From: JAGPUQ01 sp036961295
Lineage (GTDB): Bacteria; Pseudomonadota; Gammaproteobacteria; Pseudomonadales; Porticoccaceae
Assembly: GCA_036961295.1 (NCBI GenBank)
Contig: JBALVX010000001.1
Span: 1,116,001-1,180,000, forward strand
Length of the DNA stretch: 64,000 nucleotides
Reading direction: 5' to 3'
Positions 15,965-24,172 of this stretch are shown one piece after another (the stretch's first letter is position 1; each line of letters starts with the position of its first letter). The translations under genes were made by a program, and so were the position numbers. The notes under the pieces were generated by a model. That model was given only the letters and a program-made list of their open reading frames with translations, was not told the origin of the DNA and made no database searches.

Positions 15965-17371
15965 ATGAGCAAAGAATTTGTCGACATTATTTACCTGATC
16001 TCTGCGGTGCTGTTTATTCTCGGCATCAAAGGACTCACCAAACCTAAGACGGCCGTGCGCGGTAACACCCTGTCCGCCCTCGGTATGCTGGTGGCTGTAG
16101 TGGTCACGCTATTGCACCGGGATGTGGTCAGCTATTCGTGGATTGTTGCCGGTGCCATTTTAGGCGGTGTCGTTGGCGGGATCGCGGCGAAGAAGATCCA
16201 GATGACCGCCATGCCGCAAATGGTTGCCCTGCTCAATGGTTGCGGTGGTGGTGCCTCACTGGCACTGGCGACTGCCAGCTATATTATGACCATGGGTAGC
16301 ACGGGCTACGGCAGCGGCTTTGCCGGTTTATTAAGCGTGCTGTTCGTGTTGTTTGCCGTGTTCATCAGTGCAATCACCCTGAGCGGAAGTGGTATCGCCT
16401 TCGCCAAGCTGCAGGAGCTGATTTCCGGTCAGCCTATTGGTTTGCCGGTCGTTGACATTAAACACGTCAACATAGGGCTGTTTAGCCTGAGTGTATTGCT
16501 GGTTATCCTGCTCGGTTTTAGTCCCGATAGTCCGTTTCTGTTCACCCTGCTAGTTATCGCAACTGTCTGCCTGGGCGTCACTTTGGTGCTGCCCATTGGC
16601 GGTGCTGATATGCCGGTAGTCATTGCCCTGTTGAATTCCTACTCGGGTATCGCAGCAGCGATGGCTGGTTTCATTATGGGTAACTCGGTCTTGATCGTGG
16701 CGGGTTCATTGGTGGGTGCCTCCGGCATCATCCTGACCAGAATCATGTGTGTGGCCATGAACCGCTCACTGACTAATGTTTTATTTGGTGTCATGGCAGA
16801 AGGCAGCGAAGCCATCGATGCCGATGAAATTTACGAAGGCAAGGTAACTAGTGCGCAACCGGAAGAGATCGCGATGATTCTCGAAACCGCAAAGCGCGTG
16901 GTGATTGTGCCCGGTTTTGGACTCGCTATGTCGCAGGCTCAGCACGCGGTGCGCGAGTTAGCCGACGTAATGGAACGCCGCGGCATAGAAGTCGAATACG
17001 CGATTCATCCCGTAGCTGGCCGTATGCCTGGCCATATGAATGTCTTGCTTGCCGAAGCCGAGGTGCCCTACGACAAGTTGGTTGAGATGGATAAAATCAA
17101 CCCAACCTTTAAGGACACAGACGTTGCCATCGTCATCGGTGCTAACGACGTTACCAATCCTATGGCTCGGGAAGATAAAGGCAGCCCCATTTACGGCATG
17201 CCAATTCTGCACGTGGATAAAGCAACAACGGTTGTCGTGATCAAGCGCTCACTCAGCCCCGGCTTTGCCGGCTTGCCCAACCCGCTGTTCGCCATGGACA
17301 ACTGCTTAATGGTGTTTGGTGATGGTAAAAAAACGGTGACAGATATTACTGCGTCGCTTGATCTTGCGTGA
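15965..17371 (+). CDS. pntB: NAD(P) transhydrogenase subunit beta
   Basis: The first 270 residues form the membrane domain dII with about eight or nine helices (for example PQMVALLNGCGGGASLALA). The last 180 residues are the NADP(H)-binding domain dIII with VIVPGFGLAMSQAQHAV and the loop GANDVTNP. The complex uses the proton gradient to reduce NADP+ with NADH, supplying NADPH for biosynthesis and peroxide defence. The length of 468 is normal. It completes the pntAA-AB-B operon, which ends at a strong bidirectional terminator. Confidence 0.97.
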   Translation: MSKEFVDIIYLISAVLFILGIKGLTKPKTAVRGNTLSALGMLVAVVVTLLHRDVVSYSWIVAGAILGGVVGGIAAKKIQMTAMPQMVALLNGCGGGASLALATASYIMTMGSTGYGSGFAGLLSVLFVLFAVFISAITLSGSGIAFAKLQELISGQPIGLPVVDIKHVNIGLFSLSVLLVILLGFSPDSPFLFTLLVIATVCLGVTLVLPIGGADMPVVIALLNSYSGIAAAMAGFIMGNSVLIVAGSLVGASGIILTRIMCVAMNRSLTNVLFGVMAEGSEAIDADEIYEGKVTSAQPEEIAMILETAKRVVIVPGFGLAMSQAQHAVRELADVMERRGIEVEYAIHPVAGRMPGHMNVLLAEAEVPYDKLVEMDKINPTFKDTDVAIVIGANDVTNPMAREDKGSPIYGMPILHVDKATTVVVIKRSLSPGFAGLPNPLFAMDNCLMVFGDGKKTVTDITASLDLA

Positions 17372-17377
17372 TGTTGA

Positions 17378-17419
17378 TCGAGTAACTTGTGTCGAGTGAC
17401 TTGTATAGAGTAACTCGTC
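17378..17419. repeat. 14-bp tandem repeat after pntB stop
   Basis: TCGAGTAACTTGTG, TCGAGTGACTTGTA and TAGAGTAACTCGTC follow each other directly, beginning 7 bp after the pntB stop. Confidence 0.75.
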
Positions 17420-17440
17420 AAGCAAAACGCTAAATATTTA

Positions 17441-17478
17441 AGCAATAAAAAAGCCCCTTACGGGGCTTTTTTATTGCT
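17441..17478. terminator. bidirectional terminator between pntB and manB
   Basis: The stem AATAAAAAAGCCCC/GGGGCTTTTTTATT with a TTAC loop is perfect and has A and T runs on both sides, serving the two convergent operons. Confidence 0.93.
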
Positions 17479-17508
17479 TGCTAGAGTTACGGCCTGACAG
17501 AAAATAAG

Positions 17509-18885
17509 TCACGCCTCTACAAAAGCCAGTAACTCCTCAGTTTTATCCTGCATCAGCGTAGGCTTGCCCCGGCTCTCAACATTCAAACGCACTAGTGGTT
17601 CGGTATTGGACATCCGCACATTAAAACGCCAGTCCGCAAAGTTCATACTCAAACCATCGGTTTTATCCACCGCTACCGCAGCCCTCTGATAATGCGCCTC
17701 GATGGCCGCCAAAACGGCTTTGGCATCTGCCACCGTCCGATTAATTTCGCCACTCACCGGATACGCCTGCTGACAGGCTGCCAATAAGACAGATAAATTT
17801 TTGTTTTTATGACACAGTAATTCGACCACCAACAACCAGGGAATCATACCGCTGTCGCAGTAGGCAAAATCGCGAAAATAATGATGGGCACTCATTTCAC
17901 CGCCATACACGGCGTCGTGGTCGCGCATCACCTGTTTAATAAAAGCGTGACCGGTTTTACTTTGCACCGCACGGCCGCCCTTGCCTTCGACCAGTTCAAT
18001 AGTGTTCCATGTTAAACGGGGGTCGTGAACAATGGCTTCGTTAGAGGATTTGCTGAGGAAAGCCTCGGCCAACAGACCGACTAAATAATAGCCCTCCACA
18101 AAATCACCGTTTTCGTCAAAGAAAAAACAGCGATCAAAATCACCGTCCCAGGCAATACCCAGGTCCGCATCATGGCTGCGAACGGCGTCTGTGGTCGCGG
18201 CGCGATTCTCCTCCAGCAGCGGGTTGGGCACGCCGTGGGGAAAGTGGCCATCGGGCTGATGATGGATGCGGATAAATTCCAGGGGCAAATGCGGTTCCAG
18301 TAAATCGATAATACTGCCTGCCCCGCCGTTACCGGCATTCACCACGACTTTTAAGGGCTTAAGTTCACTCACGTCGATATAACTCAGCAAATGCTTTATA
18401 TAGCCGCTTTTATCTTCATCCCTACCCAGCTTGCCGCGAATGTCTGCTTTGGTAAAAGTGCTCTGCTCCGCTAACTGCTGGATTTCCGGCAAGCCCGCAT
18501 CGCCACTAATGGGACGAGCGCCTTCGCGCACAAATTTAATCCCATTAAAGTCTTTCGGGTTGTGGCTCGCTGTCACCACCAAACCGCCGTCATACACGGT
18601 ACCGGGTTTGCTGCTGGTGCCACTGGCAAACGTCGCGAAATAAATCTCTTCGGTGCCACATTGACCGATATGAGTCACATCACAGCCGGTATCGCGAATC
18701 CCTTCAACCACCGCATCACATAACTCGGGGCTGGTAAGACGAATATCGTGACCCACCACAATGTGCTCTGCCTCCAGGTAAGAGGCAAAGGCATAACCAA
18801 TGCGATAGGCAATGTCGGTGTTGAGTTCATCTGGCACTCGGCCGCGAATATCGTAGGCTTTAAAACACTTTAACTCAGCCGTCAC
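17509..18885 (-). CDS. manB: phosphomannomutase (CpsG/ManB type)
   Basis: The enzyme converts mannose 6-phosphate and mannose 1-phosphate, feeding GDP-mannose synthesis. The phosphoserine loop is VTASHNPKDFNGIK (about residue 105), the metal site is AWDGDFDRCFFF, and the sugar-binding GGEMSAHHYFRD follows. The start MTAELKCFKAYDIRGRVPDE is that of the CpsG group rather than AlgC. The length of 458 is standard. Its ATG overlaps the galU stop by 4 bp, so the two are coupled. Confidence 0.94.
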   Translation of the reverse strand: MTAELKCFKAYDIRGRVPDELNTDIAYRIGYAFASYLEAEHIVVGHDIRLTSPELCDAVVEGIRDTGCDVTHIGQCGTEEIYFATFASGTSSKPGTVYDGGLVVTASHNPKDFNGIKFVREGARPISGDAGLPEIQQLAEQSTFTKADIRGKLGRDEDKSGYIKHLLSYIDVSELKPLKVVVNAGNGGAGSIIDLLEPHLPLEFIRIHHQPDGHFPHGVPNPLLEENRAATTDAVRSHDADLGIAWDGDFDRCFFFDENGDFVEGYYLVGLLAEAFLSKSSNEAIVHDPRLTWNTIELVEGKGGRAVQSKTGHAFIKQVMRDHDAVYGGEMSAHHYFRDFAYCDSGMIPWLLVVELLCHKNKNLSVLLAACQQAYPVSGEINRTVADAKAVLAAIEAHYQRAAVAVDKTDGLSMNFADWRFNVRMSNTEPLVRLNVESRGKPTLMQDKTEELLAFVEA

Positions 18886-19718
18886 TCCCCCTGCTCCGGC
18901 AAATAAATATTTTCATACACATGGTTAGTAGCCTCCACAAAACCGTCGACGCTACCGCAATCAAAGCGCTTGCCGTCAAACTTGTAGGCGTAGACCTTCC
19001 CGGTTTTCGCCAAAGTTAACAAGGCATCGGTAAGTTGCACTTCACCATCTTTACCGGGCGGGGTCTCGCGTAAAATATCGAAAATTTCAGGGGATAACAC
19101 GTAGCGGCCAATAATAGCCAGGTTACTGGGGGCATCTTCAGGTTCCGGCTTTTCGACCATATCAGTAACTCGATACAAGCCCGGCTCTTCCTCGTCGCCC
19201 GCAATCACACCAAACTTCGAGACATCCTGCTCCCCGACTTCCTGAATGGCAATCACCGAGGCTCCAGTCCGACGGTAAATTTCGGCGAGTTGACTAATCA
19301 CCCCAGGGCCGTCGTTGAGGCATAAATCATCCGCCAAAATAATACCGAAGGGCTGGTTGCCCACCAGTAATTCACCAGTGAGAATGGCATGCCCAAGCCC
19401 TTTCATTGCCGACTGTCGGGTGCTGGCAAACTTACCTTGCTCAATTAGATCCCGCACGCTGGCCAAATAGGCCTCTTTACTGCTGCCCGCTATTTGATGC
19501 TCCAGTTCATAACTGACATCAAAGTGATCGATAATCGCGCGCTTGCCGCGACCGGTGACAAAGCAAATTTCGTCCAAACCCGCTGCCAGCGCCTCTTCCA
19601 CGCCGTATTGCACCAGGGGCTTATTCACCACGGTGAGCATTTCCTTCGGCATTGACTTGGTGGCAGGTAAAAACCGAGTACCGTAACCGGCCACGGGGAA
19701 TAGACATTTCTTTATCAT
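18882..19718 (-). CDS. galU: UTP-glucose-1-phosphate uridylyltransferase
   Basis: GalU makes UDP-glucose from glucose 1-phosphate and UTP. The nucleotide-binding start is FPVAGYGTRFLPATKSMPKE, and ILADDLCL and GQPFGIIL-type segments follow. A late KFDGKRFDCGSVDGFVEATN is diagnostic. At 278 residues it is slightly short but complete. It leads the galU-manB operon, which supplies precursors for polysaccharides and osmolytes. The operon is convergent with pntB and divergent from fabA. Confidence 0.97.
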   Translation of the reverse strand: MIKKCLFPVAGYGTRFLPATKSMPKEMLTVVNKPLVQYGVEEALAAGLDEICFVTGRGKRAIIDHFDVSYELEHQIAGSSKEAYLASVRDLIEQGKFASTRQSAMKGLGHAILTGELLVGNQPFGIILADDLCLNDGPGVISQLAEIYRRTGASVIAIQEVGEQDVSKFGVIAGDEEEPGLYRVTDMVEKPEPEDAPSNLAIIGRYVLSPEIFDILRETPPGKDGEVQLTDALLTLAKTGKVYAYKFDGKRFDCGSVDGFVEATNHVYENIYLPEQGE

Positions 19719-19877
19719 TGAACAGATTCCTGTTGATCATTACTAACCGCGATATTTTACCACTGCTTCGGTTTGCATCGGAAAAACCCTTTGACTAAAC
19801 TCCCCTGCACGGGGCTAATACGCTAAAATTTTGCCAAATCAGCTCAAAAATCACACAATTTAGTCATCTAGTTGAGC

Positions 19878-19916
19878 TGCCTGGCTCTATTATCCGGCTC
19901 TATCATCTGGCTATGC
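19878..19916. repeat. 13-bp tandem repeat upstream of fabA
   Basis: TGCCTGGCTCTAT, TATCCGGCTCTAT and CATCTGGCTATGC are adjacent and in phase, within the galU-fabA divergent spacer. Confidence 0.75.
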
Positions 19917-19983
19917 TCTCGATAGCTGCACGAGCCGCAGGTCTAGGGTAAAATACCGCCCTTTGTAAATCGCGAGACATTCT

Positions 19984-20562
19984 ATGCCCGTTTCTTCCGA
20001 CACTTCCCCATCATCGACCCCAGCCAACGCCGACGAAATCGCGCGTAAACGCGGTCAAAACAGCTTCACCCGGGAGGACTTAATCGCCTGTAGCAAGGGA
20101 GAATTATTCGGCCCCGACGCAGCTCGCTTGCCCAACGGCGAAATGCTGATGATGGATCGCGTCACCACCATTAACAGTACCGGCGGAGCTCACGGCAAAG
20201 GCGAAATCGTCGCCGAACTCGATATTAACCCCGATTTATGGTTTTTCCCCTGCCACTTTACCGACGACCCGGTAATGCCTGGCTGCCTTGGACTCGACGC
20301 GCTCTGGCAGCTCACTGGGTTTTTCCTGGCCTGGAAGGGTAACGACGGACGTGGTCGCGCTCTGGGTTCCAGTGAAGTCAAATTCTTTGGTCAGGTCTTG
20401 CCCAACGCCAAAAAAGTCACCTATCGACTGGAGATTTCGCGCCTTATCGAACGTAAACTGGTGATGGCGATTGCCGATGGTTCAGTGTCGGTTGATGGCC
20501 GGGAAATCTACACGGCTAAAGGTCTGCGGGTGGGTATCTTTCAGTCCACAGACAACTTCTAG
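19984..20562 (+). CDS. fabA: 3-hydroxydecanoyl-ACP dehydratase/isomerase
   Basis: FabA dehydrates 3-hydroxydecanoyl-ACP and isomerises the product to the cis-3 form, starting unsaturated fatty-acid synthesis. The hot-dog fold carries the catalytic His in WFFPCHFTDDPVMPGCLGLDALWQ, followed by the conserved Asp-containing helix. At 192 residues it is about 20 longer than the E. coli protein, owing to a Ser/Thr-rich N-terminal extension (MPVSSDTSPSSTPANADEIA). A downstream start is not obvious, so ATG 19984 is kept. It forms an operon with fabB. Confidence 0.97.
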   Translation: MPVSSDTSPSSTPANADEIARKRGQNSFTREDLIACSKGELFGPDAARLPNGEMLMMDRVTTINSTGGAHGKGEIVAELDINPDLWFFPCHFTDDPVMPGCLGLDALWQLTGFFLAWKGNDGRGRALGSSEVKFFGQVLPNAKKVTYRLEISRLIERKLVMAIADGSVSVDGREIYTAKGLRVGIFQSTDNF

Positions 20563-20588
20563 AATCATCTATACAATAGCCGCCCATA

Positions 20589-20606
20589 TCGGCGCCACGG
20601 CGCCGA
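20589..20606. other. 8-bp perfect hairpin between fabA and fabB
   Basis: TCGGCGCC and GGCGCCGA enclose a 2-nt loop. With no T-tract it is not a simple terminator; it may stabilise the fabA message or separate expression of the two genes. Confidence 0.5.
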
Positions 20607-20654
20607 ATACTCATTATTCTAGGATTAACAATTGACCGCATTACGAGGCAAATC

Positions 20655-21872
20655 ATGAGACGAGTAGTCATCACCGGCATGGGCGTGGTGTCCTGTTTGG
20701 GCAACGACGTAGATAGTGTTACCCAATCCTTGCGCGAAGGGCGCTCGGGCATCCGTCCCAAAGCAGACTATAAAGAAATGGGGCTTAAGAGCCAGATTGC
20801 TGGTCAAATTGATATCGACCCCAAAGACTTGATAGACCGCAAAGATTTGCGTTTTATGAGCAACGCCGCCGTCTATGCCTATGTGGCAATGCAGCAGGCC
20901 ATCGACGATTCCGGCTTGAGCGAGGCGCTAATATCGAACCCCCGCACCGGCATTATTATGGGTTCTGGCGGTATCTCCGGAGAAAAGTTTGTCGAAGCTA
21001 TCGACACCTTGCGCACAAAAGGCGTCAAGCGCATGGGACCGTACCGGGTTACTCAAATCATGAGCAGTACTGTTTCTGCCTGCCTCGCCACCCCCTTCAA
21101 AATTAAGGGTGTGAACTACAGTATTTCATCGGCATGTGCCACCAGCGCCCACTGCATCGGCTCAGCAGTCGAGCAAATTCAGTTTGGTAAACAAGACATC
21201 GTGTTTGCCGGTGGAGCTGAAGAAGAACATTGGTCTATGGTGAGCATGTTTGATGCGATGGGCGCGCTCTCCTCCAAATACAACGACACGCCAGAACAAG
21301 CCTCACGCCCCTACGATGCGGATCGCGATGGCTTTGTGATGTCCAGCGGCGGCGGCTGCTTTGTGGTGGAAGAGCTGGAACACGCCCTCGCCCGCGGCGC
21401 GAAAATTCACGCCGAAATCGTCGGCTACGGTGCCACCTCGGACGGTTTTGAAATGGTCGCGCCTTCTGGCGAAGGTGCCGCTCGCTGTATGCGCCAGGCG
21501 CTGGCCACAGTCGAGGGCGATATTGACTACATCAATACCCACGGCACCAGCACTCCGGTTGGCGACACCAAGGAGATAGAAGCAATTCGCGAAGTCTTTG
21601 GCACGCAAACACCCCCTATCGGTTCCACCAAATCACTGTCTGGGCACTCTCTGGGTGCGGCCGGAGTACACGAAGCCCTGTACAGCCTGCTGATGATGCA
21701 AAATGACTTTATTGCTGCGTCGGCGAATATCGAAAACATCGATCCCGCCCTGGCCGATGTAAACATCGCCACCCAACGCGTCGATAACGTCAAACTTAAG
21801 CGCGTTATGTCCAACAGCTTTGGCTTTGGCGGCACCAACGCAACCTTAGTGCTACAGCAGTACGAAGCTTAG
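20655..21872 (+). CDS. fabB: 3-oxoacyl-ACP synthase I
   Basis: FabB elongates cis-3-decenoyl-ACP and other acyl chains. The Cys-His-His triad is visible: SISSACATSAHCIG (about residue 160), NTHGTSTPVGD (about 298) and TKSLSGHSLGAAGVHE (about 330). The C-terminal GFGGTNATLVLQ glycine-rich loop is intact. The length of 405 is normal. Pairing with fabA is the classical anaerobic unsaturated fatty-acid pathway. Its last 24 bp are repeated three more times, degenerately, directly after the stop. Confidence 0.98.
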   Translation: MRRVVITGMGVVSCLGNDVDSVTQSLREGRSGIRPKADYKEMGLKSQIAGQIDIDPKDLIDRKDLRFMSNAAVYAYVAMQQAIDDSGLSEALISNPRTGIIMGSGGISGEKFVEAIDTLRTKGVKRMGPYRVTQIMSSTVSACLATPFKIKGVNYSISSACATSAHCIGSAVEQIQFGKQDIVFAGGAEEEHWSMVSMFDAMGALSSKYNDTPEQASRPYDADRDGFVMSSGGGCFVVEELEHALARGAKIHAEIVGYGATSDGFEMVAPSGEGAARCMRQALATVEGDIDYINTHGTSTPVGDTKEIEAIREVFGTQTPPIGSTKSLSGHSLGAAGVHEALYSLLMMQNDFIAASANIENIDPALADVNIATQRVDNVKLKRVMSNSFGFGGTNATLVLQQYEA

Positions 21873-21943
21873 GTGCTACAGCGGCACTAAGATTAATGCC
21901 ACAGCGGTACGAAGATTAAGTGCTACAGCTGCACTAAGATTAA
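21849..21943 (+). repeat. 24-bp tandem repeat made from the fabB 3' end
   Basis: The last eight codons of fabB (21849-21872, ending GAAGCTTAG) are followed by copies at 21873-21896, 21897-21919 (23 bp) and 21920-21943. Each begins near GTGCTACAGC and ends AAGATTAA, so each copy carries its own stop. Confidence 0.88.
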
Positions 21944-21962
21944 GCATTGCGGCTTTAGCATC

Positions 21963-21989
21963 CTAAAAATACCACCGATGTATTTTTAG
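21963..21989 (+). other. 10-bp hairpin downstream of fabB
   Basis: CTAAAAATAC and GTATTTTTAG enclose a 7-nt loop, with outer GCGGC/GCCGC able to extend the stem. It could end the fabAB transcript, though there is no T-tract beyond the stem. Confidence 0.5.
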
Positions 21990-22016
21990 AATGCCGCGCT
22001 TCACTGGAGAGAGAAT

Positions 22017-22790
22017 GTGCATCCCGCTTTACTGAATATTCAAGTCGAGCGGGACGTTCTCTATCTCACCCTCAACCGCCCCGCAAAACACAACGCGCTA
22101 AGCACGGCCCTGCTGACCGAGTTGCGTGAGGCCTTCAGCCTCTACCGCGACGATCCGACACTTAAAGCCGCCGTTGTTACGGGAGCCGGCGAACAAAGCT
22201 TCGCCGCTGGCGGCGATCTCAAAGAATTCGACAGTATCCGCAGTGCCGACCAGGTATTAATCATGCGCGCCACGGCAATGGCCGCACTGGATGCGGTGCG
22301 TCACTTCCCGGTTCCGGTGATAGCAGCCCTCAACGGCGACGCCCGCGGTGGCGGGGCTGAACTCGCCCTCGCCTGCGATCTACGCATTGCCGCTGGGCAC
22401 ACCAAAATAGGGTTTATCCAAAGTCGCTTAGCCATCACTCCAGCCTGGGGCGGGGGCGTTGACCTACTAGAATTATTAGGATCGGCAAAGGGGTTACGAC
22501 TGATGGCTAGCGGTGACTTGCTTACCGCCGAAACAGCCTTAGAGCTCGGCTTGCTGGAGGCGGTGGCCGCGCCCGATCAAGCCATATCTAAATTTATTGA
22601 AGACTTTCTCGAACCGCTACGGAGGCTCACTCCACTGGTGGCACGGGGGCTTAAAACGCTTAGTGCTGCTGCCAAACGCGGTGCCAGCCGGGAAGAATTA
22701 CTGGCGCTGGAAGCTCAGTCGCTGGTCGATACCTGGGTTCACGACGACCACTGGGAAGCGGTTGCTCGCCTGTTCAAATCTGAGAGTTAA
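22017..22790 (+). CDS. enoyl-CoA hydratase/isomerase family protein
   Basis: This 257-residue crotonase-fold protein has the CoA-binding FAAGGDLKEFDS (about residue 62) and the oxyanion-hole GDARGGGAELALACDLRIAA (about residue 105). The second Glu position used by hydratases, in the segment after IGFIQSRLAITPAWGGG, is replaced by a non-acidic residue, so it may be an isomerase, hydrolase or decarboxylase rather than a classic hydratase. The start is GTG 22017, with GGAGAG upstream. It stands alone downstream of fabB. Confidence 0.85.
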   Translation: MHPALLNIQVERDVLYLTLNRPAKHNALSTALLTELREAFSLYRDDPTLKAAVVTGAGEQSFAAGGDLKEFDSIRSADQVLIMRATAMAALDAVRHFPVPVIAALNGDARGGGAELALACDLRIAAGHTKIGFIQSRLAITPAWGGGVDLLELLGSAKGLRLMASGDLLTAETALELGLLEAVAAPDQAISKFIEDFLEPLRRLTPLVARGLKTLSAAAKRGASREELLALEAQSLVDTWVHDDHWEAVARLFKSES

Positions 22791-22812
22791 ACCAGGCGCT
22801 TAACCAGGCAAT
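22787..22812. repeat. 13-bp tandem repeat at a stop codon
   Basis: TTAAACCAGGCGC and TTAACCAGGCAAT are adjacent, and the first contains the TAA stop of the preceding gene. Confidence 0.6.
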
Positions 22813-22841
22813 AGCCAAACCGAATCACCTATACAACAAAT

Positions 22842-23435
22842 TCAAATAGCCTGGCGCTGTTTTAAATAATCCAGTAACTGCTCAACACAGGTATCCACGT
22901 CGTTTGCTCCGGCATCGAGTACCAGCTCAGGTTTTGCTGGCGCTTCGTAGTCCGAATCGATACCGGTAAAATTGGGAATTTCACCGGCACGAGCTTTTTT
23001 GTACAAGCCCTTGGGGTCGCGCTGCTCACAAACATCAAGCGAGGTCGCCACATGAACTTCGATAAACTCGTCGTCGTCCACCAAATCCCGCGCCATTTGA
23101 CGCTCAACGCGAAACGGTGAAATAAATGCCGTCATGGCAATCAAGCCGGCATCGACAAACAATTTTGCCGCCTCGCCAATGCGTCGAATATTTTCGACTC
23201 GATCGGCATCGGTAAAACCGAGGTCGCCATTCAGACCGTGGCGCACATTATCGCCATCCAGCAAATAACAGTGACGACCCTGTTCAAAAAGCTTGTGTTC
23301 AAGCGCGTTAGCAATGGTCGACTTGCCCGCGCCGCTTAAACCAGTAAACCAGATAACACAGGGCTTTTGTTCTTTGCGCTTAGCTCTGTCCTGCTTGGTA
23401 ATGACTGAATCGTGCCAGGTAAGATTGGTACCCAC
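22842..23435 (-). CDS. cysC: adenylylsulfate kinase (APS kinase)
   Basis: CysC phosphorylates adenosine phosphosulfate to PAPS. The P-loop is WFTGLSGAGKSTIANALE (about residue 30), followed by LLDGDNVRHGLNGDLGF and the conserved FISPFRVERQMAR. The length of 197 is normal for the free-standing kinase. It is not next to cysD/cysN here. PAPS is the donor for the sulfotransferase encoded at 6962 as well as for sulfate assimilation. Confidence 0.96.
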   Translation of the reverse strand: MGTNLTWHDSVITKQDRAKRKEQKPCVIWFTGLSGAGKSTIANALEHKLFEQGRHCYLLDGDNVRHGLNGDLGFTDADRVENIRRIGEAAKLFVDAGLIAMTAFISPFRVERQMARDLVDDDEFIEVHVATSLDVCEQRDPKGLYKKARAGEIPNFTGIDSDYEAPAKPELVLDAGANDVDTCVEQLLDYLKQRQAI

Positions 23436-23515
23436 AAACTGCTCCTTTAATTGCTTTATAAACTTACTACAAAAATATTTAATTCAATAAAAAGGTTGAT
23501 TTAGCAAGCGCCAAA

Positions 23516-24022
23516 TCAAAACGGAATATCGTCGTCAAAATTATCAAAATTATCAAAATTGCCGGCCGGCGCCTGATTCGTGGCCGGTGCGCCGCCTTGA
23601 CCGCCGCCTTGAGGAGAGGACTGGCCGCCCTGCCCCTGGGATGGCGGCTGATTACTCTGCGAAGGCGTATAGTCGCCGCCGCCTGCGCCACGGCTATCGA
23701 GCATCTGCATTTCGCTGGCGACGATTTCCGTGGAGTAGCGTTTAATGCCGTCTTTTTCCCATTCGCGGGTGCGTAGCGAACCTTCGACGTAGACCTTGGA
23801 GCCTTTTTTCAAATATTCACCGGCGATTTCAGCCAGGCGGTTAAAAAATACCACGCGGTGCCACTCGGTGCGCTCTTTTTGCTCGCCGCTCTGCTTGTCC
23901 TTCCACGACTCGCTGGTAGCGATGCTCAAATTGGTGACGGCGCCACCACTCGGCATATACCGAGTCTCCGGGTCTTGCCCCAAATTACCCACCAATATGA
24001 CTTTGTTAATACCCCGGGCCAT
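23516..24022 (-). CDS. ssb: single-stranded DNA-binding protein
   Basis: The OB-fold covers residues 1-112 (MARGINKVILVGNLGQDPE, then TEWHRVVFFNRLAEIAGEYL). A Gly/Gln/Pro-rich linker and the protein-interaction tip DDDIPF follow. SSB protects single-stranded DNA and recruits replication and repair enzymes through that tip. The linker end NFDNFDNFDD comes from a 9-bp tandem repeat. It lies downstream of a YajR-type transporter gene on the same strand, an order also known from Pseudomonas. Confidence 0.98.
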   Translation of the reverse strand: MARGINKVILVGNLGQDPETRYMPSGGAVTNLSIATSESWKDKQSGEQKERTEWHRVVFFNRLAEIAGEYLKKGSKVYVEGSLRTREWEKDGIKRYSTEIVASEMQMLDSRGAGGGDYTPSQSNQPPSQGQGGQSSPQGGGQGGAPATNQAPAGNFDNFDNFDDDIPF

Positions 24023-24061
24023 GATCAGACTCCTTTAATTACGTTATTTATGATTACATCG

Positions 24062-24103
24062 TTCAACTTAGTGCCTTCAACTTCATGCGCTCAAGATAGA
24101 AGC
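24062..24103. repeat. 14-bp tandem repeat upstream of ssb
   Basis: TTCAACTTAGTGCC, TTCAACTTCATGCG and CTCAAGATAGAAGC are adjacent in the gap between the transporter gene and ssb. Confidence 0.65.
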
Positions 24104-24172
24104 ATCTAAGCATCCATGACAGAGCTGTAGTTTACCTCGCGATCTGACTACACGCCAAGACTCATTGTCGAA

